A stretch of DNA of 64,000 nucleotides, from the NCBI GenBank assembly GCA_028824125.1, contig JAPPES010000151.1:1-64000 (forward strand), in the 5' to 3' direction. The DNA comes from Candidatus Poribacteria bacterium. GTDB lineage: Bacteria > Poribacteria > WGA-4E > WGA-3G. How positions within the stretch are numbered: position 1 is the first letter of the stretch; every line of letters starts with the position of its first letter. A program made the translations under genes and the position numbers. Below the pieces are notes generated by a model. That model was not told the DNA's origin and ran no database searches. It saw nothing but the letters and a program-made list of their open reading frames with translations. This document shows positions 8,104-17,014 of this stretch, piece after piece.

Positions 8104-10431
8104 ATGGAAACACTAAACGGCATTCTGGAACGTATCGTTTTTGAAAATCCTGACACCGGTTGGACAATCGGCAGGTTTTCTGCGCGGGGTCATGCTGAAC
8201 TTGTCACGATTGTCGGTAACCTTGCGTCTGTTAATCCTGGTGAGAGTCTGCTACTCAGCGGAGAATGGGTAAACAATCCAAAATACGGACTACAATTTCA
8301 GATTGAGAGGGCTGAAACTATACAACCTGCAAATATTATTGGGATAAGGAAATATCTGGGATCCGGGTTGATTAAAGGAATCGGTCCTAAGATGGCTGCC
8401 CGAATTGTCGGTCTGTTCGGCATGGATACCATAGATGTGATTGAGCAAACACCTGAAAAATTAGCAGGAGTTCCCGGAATTGGACAGAAGCGGGTTAAAA
8501 TGATCCAGCAGGCGTGGGAAGAACAACGCGAAATAAAAAACGTCATGCTTTTTCTGCAATCACATAACGTTAGCACTTCACATGCAGCAAAAATTTACAA
8601 AACATACCAAAATGAATCTATTCCGATTGTAACTGAAAATCCCTATCGCCTTGCTGATGATATTTACGGCATTGGGTTTGTCACCGCAGATACGATTGCA
8701 CAAAAACTGGGCATTGATAAAAACGATCCACATCGGATACAAGCCGGTATCAAATATGTGCTTAGCCAAAAAACGGATGAAGGACACGTCTTTCAATATC
8801 CCGATAAACTAATAGAGGCATGTGAAAACATTCTTGAACAGGATTCACGGACAATTGAAATGGGGGTCCTCGCGTTGACTCAAAAAGAGGAAATTATTCT
8901 TTCACAAGCAGGCGAACCAGTTGAAATCATTGCGGAACAAAGTGAAATAAATGATTGGCTCAATAGTGGTGCAAAAAACACAGTATCCGAAAGTCATAGC
9001 GAGTATATAGAAATCTGTGAGGAAACAGAGGATCTTCCTGATAAGCAACACTCTAATCACATATCTACACTCCTTGAAAGTAGCGCAATCTATCTTGCGC
9101 CGTTTTACTATGCTGAAATGGGTGTGGCAAACCAGTTTTTGAGATTGCTATCAAATGGAATGCGAAATGCCAGTTCATTAGACATAAACATATCTTTGAG
9201 TGAGTTGGAAAATGAGATGAACATTCAATTTGCTCCTCAGCAACGGGAGGCAATTCGGACTGCCCTTACAGAACGCGCAATGATTCTCACAGGTGGACCA
9301 GGGACTGGCAAAACAACAACGACAGTCGGCATGATAAGATTGTTTGAAGCAGTAGGACGGCGTATCGTTTTGGCTGCACCGACCGGACGTGCTGCGAAAC
9401 GACTCAGTGAAACCACGGGAAAAGAAGCGAAAACGATCCATCGACTACTTGAGTTTTCTTTTCAAGAAAACGGATTCAAACGCAATCGTGAAAACCCATT
9501 AGAAGCGGATGTAGTGATTGTGGACGAAATGTCAATGGTGGATCTCGTTCTTATGAACCGATTAATGCAAGCAATTCCTCTGACTGCTACCGTTATCCTT
9601 ATTGGTGATACGGATCAACTCCCATCTGTCGGTGCTGGCAATGTGCTAAAATCGTTGATCGACTCACAAAAGGTCCCGGTAGTCAGACTTACAGAGATTT
9701 TCCGCCAAGCACAAGAGAGCATGATTGTTACCAACGCACATCGGATTAACAACGGAAAATTTCCGATACTTTCCGGTCCAGACAATCGGGATTTCTTTTT
9801 TATTGAGGAGGAAGAACCTGAATCTGCAGCTCAACAGATTACTTCATTGATTGCTGAACGGCTACCTCGCCATTATAACTATCATCCCATAGATGACATT
9901 CAGCTGCTGTGTCCGATGCGGCGTGGCATTCTTGGCGCTGAGGGCCTTAACAAATGTTTACAAGATGTGCTTAACCCCAACGCTGAACAAGCTATAAGAG
10001 GATGGCAAACCTTTCGTATCGGTGATAAAGTTATGCAGATACGCAATAACTACGATTACGATGTATACAATGGAGATATTGGTAGAATTGTCAACATTGA
10101 TCATATAGACAAGACGTTGCAGGTTCGGTTTCCCGAAAAAATAGTGGTTTATGATATGGCAGACCTGAACGAACTGGTTTTAGCGTATGCCACCACTATC
10201 CATAAGGCGCAGGGCAGCGAGTATCCTGTCGTTGTTATACCTTTACACACGCAACATTATATCATGTTACAACGAAATCTACTTTACACAGGCATCACCC
10301 GTGCAAAGGAACGGGTGGTGATTGTTGGTACAATACAAGCGCTCGGCATCTGTATAGATAATACGCAGGTGATGAAACGTAACAGTTATCTCGCGGAACG
10401 TCTTCAAAATGTTAGAAGCGAGATTTATTAA
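8104..10431 (+). CDS. recD2: RecD2-like ATP-dependent DNA helicase
   Basis: A 775-residue superfamily 1B 5'-3' DNA helicase of the RecD/TraA family, the long form found outside RecBCD. The N-terminal third holds an OB-like start (ENPDTGWTIG) and helix-hairpin-helix segments (GIGPKMAARIV, then GVPGIGQKRV). The motor follows: Walker A GGPGTGKTTT near residue 397, Walker B VIVDEMSMVD near 470, GDTDQLPSVGAG near 500, and the UvrD-like C-terminal segment ATTIHKAQGSEYP and LLYTGITRAKE. I start at ATG 8104; an upstream TTG at 8074 overlaps the previous gene and lacks support. It probably acts in replication-fork or recombinational repair; no recB or recC is nearby. Confidence 0.92.
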   Translation: METLNGILERIVFENPDTGWTIGRFSARGHAELVTIVGNLASVNPGESLLLSGEWVNNPKYGLQFQIERAETIQPANIIGIRKYLGSGLIKGIGPKMAARIVGLFGMDTIDVIEQTPEKLAGVPGIGQKRVKMIQQAWEEQREIKNVMLFLQSHNVSTSHAAKIYKTYQNESIPIVTENPYRLADDIYGIGFVTADTIAQKLGIDKNDPHRIQAGIKYVLSQKTDEGHVFQYPDKLIEACENILEQDSRTIEMGVLALTQKEEIILSQAGEPVEIIAEQSEINDWLNSGAKNTVSESHSEYIEICEETEDLPDKQHSNHISTLLESSAIYLAPFYYAEMGVANQFLRLLSNGMRNASSLDINISLSELENEMNIQFAPQQREAIRTALTERAMILTGGPGTGKTTTTVGMIRLFEAVGRRIVLAAPTGRAAKRLSETTGKEAKTIHRLLEFSFQENGFKRNRENPLEADVVIVDEMSMVDLVLMNRLMQAIPLTATVILIGDTDQLPSVGAGNVLKSLIDSQKVPVVRLTEIFRQAQESMIVTNAHRINNGKFPILSGPDNRDFFFIEEEEPESAAQQITSLIAERLPRHYNYHPIDDIQLLCPMRRGILGAEGLNKCLQDVLNPNAEQAIRGWQTFRIGDKVMQIRNNYDYDVYNGDIGRIVNIDHIDKTLQVRFPEKIVVYDMADLNELVLAYATTIHKAQGSEYPVVVIPLHTQHYIMLQRNLLYTGITRAKERVVIVGTIQALGICIDNTQVMKRNSYLAERLQNVRSEIY

Positions 10432-10474
10432 TAGCGATGCTTCCAAAAGAGTATCCAACAACGTATAGTAAAAC

Positions 10475-10594
10475 CTATAATTAATGGAACATTTCTGTAG
10501 CGTAAACTTCCAGTTTGCGTCTCACAGGGCACAAACTGGAAGTTTATGCTACCACTTCTGCTGTCCGTTATGTTTCCTAAATAGGATTATAATA
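10475..10594. repeat. Hairpin-forming dispersed element, family B copy 1
   Basis: Arms at 10497-10517 and 10532-10552 pair over 20 of 21 bp with a 14-nt loop. The left flank CTATAATTAATG is shared with 33264-33275, where a related hairpin has been split by another element. The element lies between the helicase and esterase genes and could act as a terminator for the former, but the lack of a U-run and the second copy argue for a small mobile repeat. Confidence 0.65.
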
Positions 10595-10690
10595 GTGTTC
10601 CAATACTTTCAAAGTTCACTATAATCAACAGGATTTCTCTTGGTCTGAAATTGTGGAATCCTAACGAATTAAAATTTGAAGGAGAGAAAT

Positions 10691-12232
10691 ATGAAAATTG
10701 CTGTCATTGTTCTTATGAGTTCCCTACTATTCTTTTCGCAAACTTTTGCGTTTGCGGAAGTTAAACTGCCGCGAGTTTTCGGCAACAACATGGTTTTACA
10801 ACGGGATATGCCAGTTCCAATTTGGGGGTGGGCGGCCGCAGATGAAGAAATCTCTATTACCCTAAGCAAACAGAACGGGGAAGCAGAGGTTGTTCATACA
10901 GAAACAGCGAAAGCCGATGAAAAAGGCAATTGGCAAGTCAAGTTGCCAGCCACGTCAGCAGGTGGTCCGTATACGCTTAATGTTGTTGGCAATAATACCG
11001 TTAAACTTTCAAATATCCTCTTTGGTGAAGTGTGGGTTTGTTCTGGACAGTCGAATATGGCGTGGTCGGTCAACACCTCAAATAACAGAGATGCGGAGAT
11101 TGCAGCAGCAGATTATCCGAATATCCGTTTGTTTCATATACCGAAGGAATCTTCCGGTTTACCAGCACCGGATGTCAATGCACAATGGCGTCCGACGACG
11201 CCAGATAGTGTCAGACATTTCTCGGCTGTTGCATATTTTTTCGGTAGACATATTCACAAAGAACTTGATGTGCCAATAGGTCTAATCAATACATCCTGGG
11301 GAGGTACACGTATTGAGGCGTGGACTGCCCCCGAAGGATTCAATGCGGTTCCAGCACTCTCAAATATTTCTGAGGAAATCCGCGATATAAATAAAAACTA
11401 TCGCATGCGACTCCCGGAAAAAATCAAGGAAATTGAAGACTGGATAGCAGCGGCACGTGAAGCATTGGAAAACGACAGCATCATTTTTGAGATGCCAAAT
11501 AACTTCCACCCGCTGACACCTCAAGGTAGACCAACTGCACTCTATAACAACATGATATATCCGATTGTTCCTTATGCAATTCGTGGCGCGCTTTGGTATC
11601 AAGGTGAATCAAACATGCGGGAAGGGATGGTGTATCATGAGAAGATGAAAGCGCTCATACATGGCTGGCGCGAAATATGGGGACAAGGTGATTTTCCGTT
11701 TTATTTTGTCCAGCTTGCACCGTGGGGAGGTTATGATAGGAATGATCCGACTCATCTTCCGAAAATTTGGGAAGCGCAGACTGCCACACTAACAGTCCCA
11801 AATACTGGCATGGTGGTAACAACCGACATTGGCAACGTCAGAGATATTCATCCCCGAAATAAGCAAGACGTTGGTTTGCGACTTGCATTGTGGGCACTCG
11901 CGAAAACATACAATAAAGACGATCTTGTCTATTCTGGTCCCCTTTACAAATCAATGGAAGTTCAAGGCAACAAGATTCGCATCAGTTTTGAGCATGTGGG
12001 TAGTGGCTTGACATCAAGAGATGGTGAGGCACTGTCTTGGTTCCAAATTGCAGGTGAAGATAAGCAGTTTGTTGATGCAGTTGCTGAGATTGATGGTGGG
12101 ACAGTGGTTGTATCAAGTGATGCGGTTCAAGCACCTGTTGCTGTGCGATTAGGTTGGTACCAAACTGCGGAGCCGAATCTGATGAATAAGGAAGGATTAC
12201 CCGTTTCTCCGTTCCGTACGGATTCGTGGTAA
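10691..12232 (+). CDS. Sialate O-acetylesterase-like exported esterase (SASA family)
   Basis: A 513-residue protein with a Sec signal peptide (MKIAVIVLMSSLLFFS...FAFA). The catalytic SASA/SGNH-like domain carries the nucleophile block VCSGQSNM near residue 117, the WYQGESN block near residue 306 and a late Asp-x2-His block (GNVRDIHPRN near 383). The N-terminal ~100 residues form the beta-sandwich seen in these enzymes. It probably removes acetyl groups from sialic acid or other acetylated sugars in the periplasm or outside the cell. ATG at 10691 follows GGAGAG; the in-frame TTG 15 nt earlier is not needed. It faces the next, minus-strand gene across a shared terminator. Confidence 0.9.
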   Translation: MKIAVIVLMSSLLFFSQTFAFAEVKLPRVFGNNMVLQRDMPVPIWGWAAADEEISITLSKQNGEAEVVHTETAKADEKGNWQVKLPATSAGGPYTLNVVGNNTVKLSNILFGEVWVCSGQSNMAWSVNTSNNRDAEIAAADYPNIRLFHIPKESSGLPAPDVNAQWRPTTPDSVRHFSAVAYFFGRHIHKELDVPIGLINTSWGGTRIEAWTAPEGFNAVPALSNISEEIRDINKNYRMRLPEKIKEIEDWIAAAREALENDSIIFEMPNNFHPLTPQGRPTALYNNMIYPIVPYAIRGALWYQGESNMREGMVYHEKMKALIHGWREIWGQGDFPFYFVQLAPWGGYDRNDPTHLPKIWEAQTATLTVPNTGMVVTTDIGNVRDIHPRNKQDVGLRLALWALAKTYNKDDLVYSGPLYKSMEVQGNKIRISFEHVGSGLTSRDGEALSWFQIAGEDKQFVDAVAEIDGGTVVVSSDAVQAPVAVRLGWYQTAEPNLMNKEGLPVSPFRTDSW

Positions 12233-12250
12233 GTGTTATTCGCAAGCTCG

Positions 12251-12277
12251 GTAGGCGCGGTTTAGAGCCGCGCCTAC
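12251..12277. terminator. Bidirectional terminator-like hairpin between convergent genes
   Basis: Perfect 10-bp arms GTAGGCGCGG (12251-12260) and CCGCGCCTAC (12268-12277) with a 7-nt loop lie between the stop of the esterase (12232) and the stop of the TolB-like gene (12290, minus). T-runs are weak. A related hairpin (GGTGCGGTT/AACCGCACC) occurs inside the mobile element at 32323, so this may be a REP-like sequence used as a terminator. Confidence 0.6.
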
Positions 12278-12289
12278 ATAGTGATTTAT

Positions 12290-13312
12290 CTATCTCTTTA
12301 TTTTTCCCCACTGCGTTGCCATCTTTCCTGCAGGACTGACGGATAAGGTGCGATTTAGCCAATTCGGTTCACCATCTGAATTGGGGCGATGGGAGAGGTT
12401 TACTATTTCGTGAGTGACGAGATTGTAGCGATAGATACTACGACCACCAGCCTTTAATCGAGGTTTGGATGAGAATACAATTGCTTTACTATCTGGTGAC
12501 CAACTTGCTGTGGGATAAACCGACCATTCTTCTGGGATAATCGGTTTCGGTTGCTCGAAACCGTCTACGTTAACTATAACCAATCTACTTGGTCTCCCTA
12601 AAATAAGAAGAAAATTAACGAATTGATCCTTAGCATCTATTTTTACAACTTTTCCCCTCCCATGTATCTCATGATATAGAATATACTTTCCATCGGGTGA
12701 CCAACGAGGACAACTCTCTAAAATGTTAGGTTTCGGTTCTATCAATAACTTTGATTGTTTGGTTTTGACATCGATAATATTAATTGTATCACCTTGTCTT
12801 AAATCTACTTGTTTATATACTATGTGTTTCCCATTTGGTGACCAACTTGGATCGTATGCAAAGCCACCTAAACCTTTGCTATTTGTGAGTCGTTCAATCT
12901 TGCCGTTTCTTATAGTAATTATGTGAATTTCACTTCTTCCAGTGCGATTACTCGTAAATGCAATATGTCGTCCATCCGGTGACCATGTCGGATCCTCATC
13001 TCTTGCAGGATGCTTTGTTAGATTGCGTTGATTTTTACCGTTAGCATCCATTATGATAATGTCTAACTGATGGCCCCTAACATCTGCATCTAAATCTCTT
13101 GTAAAAGCGATCTGTTCTCCGCCTGGAGACCATACAGGATTCTTTTCAAAGTACTTGTTGTCTGTCAATCTCTGGACACGGTTTCCATCATCGTTCATCG
13201 TATAGATTTCACGCGTGCCATCGCGGGAAGACGTAAAGACGATCTCTGATTGTGCGAATGTGGAAGTAAGCAGAAAGTAAACTGCTGTAATCCATACAAT
13301 CTGTTTAAACAT
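12290..13312 (-). CDS. Exported TolB-like beta-propeller protein with C-terminal WG-x-IK tail
   Basis: A 340-residue protein with a signal peptide (MFKQIVWITAVYFLLTSTFA) followed by TolB/WD40-like PD40 repeats, each of the form W-S-P-D/G-G-x-x-I-A/V-F-T/S-S-x-R (for example WSPDGRHIAFTSNRTG). About six blades are visible, which makes a whole propeller. Unlike TolB it lacks the N-terminal TolB domain and has no Tol/Pal neighbours, so a role in binding or sensing extracellular carbohydrate or protein is more likely. It ends in KMATQWGKIKR, one of six such tails in this window. A gene for a mannonate-dehydratase-like protein lies upstream on the same strand with a 30-bp gap. Confidence 0.85.
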   Translation of the reverse strand: MFKQIVWITAVYFLLTSTFAQSEIVFTSSRDGTREIYTMNDDGNRVQRLTDNKYFEKNPVWSPGGEQIAFTRDLDADVRGHQLDIIIMDANGKNQRNLTKHPARDEDPTWSPDGRHIAFTSNRTGRSEIHIITIRNGKIERLTNSKGLGGFAYDPSWSPNGKHIVYKQVDLRQGDTINIIDVKTKQSKLLIEPKPNILESCPRWSPDGKYILYHEIHGRGKVVKIDAKDQFVNFLLILGRPSRLVIVNVDGFEQPKPIIPEEWSVYPTASWSPDSKAIVFSSKPRLKAGGRSIYRYNLVTHEIVNLSHRPNSDGEPNWLNRTLSVSPAGKMATQWGKIKR

Positions 13313-13342
13313 GGCAAATTTCTCCTAAAGTTATTAAGGTGA

Positions 13343-14281
13343 CTATGCTGCCAATGCTGCGAATATCGCCTTAATGTAGCCAACAGAATAAGCTAACCCA
13401 ACGTTACCTTCTAATCTCGGAATATGGTCGGCATTGATACACCCATCAAACCCGACCTTTTGTAGTTCTCGCACAATTTTGAACATATTCATATCTCCAT
13501 CGTCAAGGAGTGTCTCCTCAAATGCACCTGCTGTTGCAAGGCTGCCGCGCACATTCCGTAGATGGACCATAAAGATACGTCCTTTACGTCCATAATTGTT
13601 TATTTCATCAAGCACAATGGCACTTCCCCCAGCTTCAGCACGGGTGCCGCAGCAGTATAGATAACCGACATTCCTACTTGGAAAAGCATCAATAACACGA
13701 TGAAATCCGAGACTACCCAGAGGTGTATCAGGATTCGGCACATCTGACGGGTGAATCGCAAGTTTAATCTCGTGTTCATCAGCAATAGGGACTAACGCTC
13801 CGTAAACCTCACAGAATCGCTTCCACCACTCTTCAAGTTCTTCCATCGTGGGTGTAGGGGGCGGGTTCTGCGTTGCAGCGCGGCTTTCGCCGCGTGAAAT
13901 ATAACCGCCTCGATGCACCGCAGAATAGCGTGTCATCAAGTAATCGAACGTATCTCCCCAGAACCGTTGGCGTGCGATCGGCACACCCGCTTCGGCAAAT
14001 ACTTTAAGTGCGTTGCATGTGTTTCCTAATTCTATTTCGCCATCGGGTTGTCCTTTCATAAACTTTTCTGTGATGTTCGGCAAGGTCACACGATTAATGT
14101 CCAAGCCGTAAGAGCGAATCTGTTTTTTCATTTTCAGCAGTTCGTCTAAATCGGGATACCCCTGTTCCTTTACGCCGGGGAAAGAACCACCATTACCGAA
14201 ATCAATACAGTCAGCACCGAGTTGTGTAACCTGTTTCAAATAAGTGTCTGAAAGTCCACCGTCCCATACAGATATTTTCAT
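13343..14281 (-). CDS. Mannonate dehydratase (UxuA)-like TIM-barrel protein
   Basis: A 312-residue protein similar to UxuA/xylose-isomerase-like barrels. Landmarks are IHPSDVP near residue 182 (UxuA HPDDPP), a metal-type MVHLRNV block near 237, and GDMNMFKIVRELQKVG followed by INADHIP near 265-290, typical of UxuA. UxuA dehydrates D-mannonate to 2-keto-3-deoxygluconate. The HPSDVP variant and short length (UxuA is ~350-400) suggest a divergent family member whose substrate may differ. A GGAG-type site (GGAGAAAAGA) precedes ATG. It is followed 11 nt upstream by a Gfo/Idh/MocA oxidoreductase gene in the same direction, so the two are likely one operon for hexuronate or related sugar breakdown. 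Confidence 0.7.
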   Translation of the reverse strand: MKISVWDGGLSDTYLKQVTQLGADCIDFGNGGSFPGVKEQGYPDLDELLKMKKQIRSYGLDINRVTLPNITEKFMKGQPDGEIELGNTCNALKVFAEAGVPIARQRFWGDTFDYLMTRYSAVHRGGYISRGESRAATQNPPPTPTMEELEEWWKRFCEVYGALVPIADEHEIKLAIHPSDVPNPDTPLGSLGFHRVIDAFPSRNVGYLYCCGTRAEAGGSAIVLDEINNYGRKGRIFMVHLRNVRGSLATAGAFEETLLDDGDMNMFKIVRELQKVGFDGCINADHIPRLEGNVGLAYSVGYIKAIFAALAA

Positions 14282-14292
14282 TCTTTTCTCCT

Positions 14293-15297
14293 CTATAATG
14301 GTAATGCGACAGGTTGTCCGATTTCAACGGATTGATATGCTGCTAAAGCAATTTCGACTGCGGCGCGCCCATCAGCACCGGTAATCAGCGGCGGTGTGTC
14401 GTTTCGGATCGCCTCTACAAACACACGAATTTCTTGTTGGACAGGCGGCGGCACCTGAATATCGCTAATCCTGATACTTCTACCTTCGCCTTCAAAGGGC
14501 TTTATCTGGATAGCGGCATCACCACCCCAGATTTGTGGGAAGTATATGGAACCCCTTTCACAATCAACGCGTCCACCGTAACCCCCGACCGCGGCGGCAT
14601 GGCTGGAATGAAGTAATCCGACTGCACCGTTCTCAAAATTTAATGAAGCAAGTACTACATCTGGATAGTCTGTATGTTCATGCACGTACTGTCCACCAAC
14701 GCCATACACCTTTGAGACGTCCCCACAGGTCCATCGCATAAAGTCAATCTCATGGGCATTTATTTCCATAAGACTGCCTCCAGATTTTTCACGGACTAAA
14801 CGCCAAGGGACACGATTTCCACCCGACCACGGTCCACCGATTCGATGCACCATCATGTTGACAGGTGCCCCCAATTCACCGCTGTAGACAATTTCACGGA
14901 CTTTAGAATGCGTGGCATGGTAACGGCAAACTAAACCGATTGTGAGTTTAGTATCGTTTTCTGATGCCGCAGCGATCATCGCATCACAATCTTCCAACGT
15001 GGGTGCCATCGGTTTTTCTGAGAAAACATGCTTCCCCGCATTCGCAGCATCAACTGCCATCTGTGCATGTAGGAACGGGGGTGAAGCAATTAGGACTGCC
15101 TGAATGTCATCATTCGCGAGCAGTTCATGATAGTTAGTCGTGTAGTTTGTGTTGAGATTGTCTGCAAGCGTTTTTGCCAATTCCGCTTGTAGATCACTGA
15201 CGCAGATAACCTCTATACCTTCAACAGCGTTTGCGCCGTTTGCGAGGCTTCTGCCCATGCCGCCACAACCAATAACACCAATTCCGATAGTTTTCAT
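14293..15297 (-). CDS. Gfo/Idh/MocA-family NAD(P)-dependent oxidoreductase
   Basis: A 334-residue dehydrogenase-like enzyme. The N-terminal Rossmann fold has GVIGCGGMG near residue 6, and the FSEKPMAPT loop (catalytic-type EKP) near residue 90; the C-terminal half forms the family's open beta sheet with a GGSLMEINAHEIDFMRW segment. I place the start at ATG 15297 because GAGAGA lies 6 nt upstream; a longer frame begins at 15369. These enzymes oxidise or reduce sugars, inositols and sugar acids. It is followed by the UxuA-like gene and preceded by a truncated paralog, so it probably belongs to an operon for sugar-acid catabolism. Confidence 0.85.
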   Translation of the reverse strand: MKTIGIGVIGCGGMGRSLANGANAVEGIEVICVSDLQAELAKTLADNLNTNYTTNYHELLANDDIQAVLIASPPFLHAQMAVDAANAGKHVFSEKPMAPTLEDCDAMIAAASENDTKLTIGLVCRYHATHSKVREIVYSGELGAPVNMMVHRIGGPWSGGNRVPWRLVREKSGGSLMEINAHEIDFMRWTCGDVSKVYGVGGQYVHEHTDYPDVVLASLNFENGAVGLLHSSHAAAVGGYGGRVDCERGSIYFPQIWGGDAAIQIKPFEGEGRSIRISDIQVPPPVQQEIRVFVEAIRNDTPPLITGADGRAAVEIALAAYQSVEIGQPVALPL

Positions 15298-15430
15298 ATA
15301 TCTCTCCATAATGTTTGCGTAACTTGTCAAAATACCGTTGGTCGTAGAGATCTTTGTAAACGTACCCACATGTAAATGTCCACATATTTTATATTCAGCG
15401 AAAACAGGGCGCGCCTGGCGCAGATAATCT

Positions 15431-15823
15431 CTATTCCTTCAACTGCGCTTTCATCATTTTAAGGGTTTCGTCCCATTCCGATGTTGGGAGTAAATGTTCA
15501 ATGAGCATGTGTTGGATCTCGTATATGGAAACATCTGGATTCATGCCGAAGAAAAGGTATTTGCCCGTTTTTCCGGCTTCATCCGCTATCTCTTGCATAG
15601 TTGGCGATGTGACAATTAACACAACTTGAATTTTTTCATCGGCGAGCAATTCGTGATAATCTATAGTGTAGTTCACACCGATGTCAGTGGCCAGTTTTTC
15701 TGCTAATTCACCTTGCCTATCACTAACACAGATAACCTCTAAACCTCCAACAGCATGTGCGCCAGTTGCAAGCCGTCTCCCCATTTCGTCACAACCGATG
15801 ACACCAATTCCTATTGATTCCAT
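15431..15823 (-). pseudogene. Truncated Gfo/Idh/MocA paralog (Rossmann half only)
   Basis: A 130-residue product starting at ATG 15823 after a GGAG site. It matches residues 1-110 of the intact neighbour at 14293-15297 (compare ESIGIGVIGCDEMG with KTIGIGVIGCGGMG and NYTIDYHELLADEKIQVVLI with NYTTNYHELLANDDIQAVLI). The glycine motif has lost one Gly (CGG to CDE), the EKP catalytic loop is replaced by GMNPD and the C-terminal domain is missing. It is either a decaying duplicate or a repurposed single-domain protein. The frame is still open and has a clean start, so expression is possible. Confidence 0.75.
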
Positions 15824-15828
15824 TTTGT

Positions 15829-16662
15829 CTATCTCCGTCTCGCTTTGATTTGTCCCCATGTAACGCTCAAATGATTTGAAGTAGGACTCACATCAAGTCC
15901 TTCGGCTCTCATGTTTGTCTTAACTTCTGCTGCTGTGAGTGCACGGTCATAGACACGGAATTCATCGACATATCCCTGAATAGCATCGGCATTGACTCCA
16001 TCCGATCTGTCTCCAATACAAAGTTTGAGTCCGCCTTTTGCAATTTTTCCACCTGCTACTGTATGCTTTATGGCAAGTTCCCCATTGACATAGTAGTTAA
16101 CAGCAGAACCATCATAAGTACCAACGAGATGCAGCCATTCTTCAAGAGGGATATCTTCCTGAATGAGATGTTGAGCAGCTTGTGTTGCTTTATTGTTAGC
16201 TTTGATAAAAAAACCGTGTTGATTGTCGTCATCATCGTAATACAGCGTTACAACTTTGCTGTTAGTCGGTTGGTCATCAAGCGAAATGATTCGATTCCAA
16301 CTATCGTCTAAAGCATTTATTTTAACCCAACACTCCAATGTGATTTCATCCCAATCACGATCAATTTTCGGTGGGTCTGAATCTTCAACGAGTAAATTGT
16401 CGTCAACACCGTCAAGTAGGATACACTCACCGACTTTACAGTCGGCGGCAGGGACAAGCTCAGGATCACCTTTGACCATGGCACTCAGCCCAGAGAATAT
16501 ATCCTCTGCCTGTTCTGCGATTTGCACTGTGTCTTTATCAAATGACCAATAGGCGACTAAACCGTCTTCAATCGCGCCAACGACAGCATCGGCGGGATGT
16601 GTCAACACTATGAGAAGCAGGAAAAGGATTGGAATTGCATAGGATAATTTTATGTTTTGCAT
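15829..16662 (-). CDS. Exported LamG-domain protein with C-terminal WG-x-IK tail
   Basis: A 277-residue protein: signal peptide (SYAIPILFLLLIVLTHPADA), then one LamG/concanavalin-A-like lectin domain from GLVAYWSFD (about residue 36) to YVDEFRVYDRALTAAEVKTN (about 235), and a short C-terminus ending in HLSVTWGQIKARRR. LamG domains bind glycans or matrix proteins. It is probably secreted or surface-attached. The terminal tail is shared by five other exported proteins in this window. The stop lies 5 nt before the start of the truncated Gfo/Idh/MocA gene. Confidence 0.85.
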   Translation of the reverse strand: MQNIKLSYAIPILFLLLIVLTHPADAVVGAIEDGLVAYWSFDKDTVQIAEQAEDIFSGLSAMVKGDPELVPAADCKVGECILLDGVDDNLLVEDSDPPKIDRDWDEITLECWVKINALDDSWNRIISLDDQPTNSKVVTLYYDDDDNQHGFFIKANNKATQAAQHLIQEDIPLEEWLHLVGTYDGSAVNYYVNGELAIKHTVAGGKIAKGGLKLCIGDRSDGVNADAIQGYVDEFRVYDRALTAAEVKTNMRAEGLDVSPTSNHLSVTWGQIKARRR

Positions 16663-16796
16663 CGTGATGCCTCCTTTGATGAGTAAATGATCATTATGTT
16701 CGGACTTTCTAAAAACTTACCTGAGATTCAAAAAAATTACAAAATGTGCCTGCTCCGTGAAGATATATCTGTCTACAGTGGAGCAGACTTGAACTT

Positions 16797-16956
16797 ATAC
16801 CAATTCTAATAAATATTATTTCATTAAGAGGTTCAACATTTATTGTTGTTGAAGGGACCTTTCTTCTGTAGGAGCGACCTCCTGGTCGCGACCAGGAGGT
16901 CGCTCCTACAGGAAATCCCAGCAAATAAATGACACATTATATATTAGAAATGGTAT
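16797..16956. mobile_element. MITE-like element, family A, with perfect 46-bp palindromic core
   Basis: Terminal inverted repeats ATACCAATTCTAATA (16797-16811) and TATTAGAAATGGTAT (16942-16956) match in 14 of 15 bp. The centre (16866-16911) is a perfect 46-bp palindrome containing GTAGGAGCGACCTCCTGG. Ends and flanking arms recur in inverse orientation at 43351-43629, and the ends recur at 53336-53477. It has no coding capacity. The spacer 16663-17014 holds nothing else I can support. Confidence 0.75.
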
Positions 16957-17014
16957 TAGACAGAAATCTGGCGAACACACCTACGCTGATTCTGGTGGTC
17001 TTAATAGAACGGGA

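Noticed and set aside
16709..16924. A 71-codon minus-strand frame
   Set aside because: It lies across the palindromic MITE-like element and starts inside its inverted repeat.
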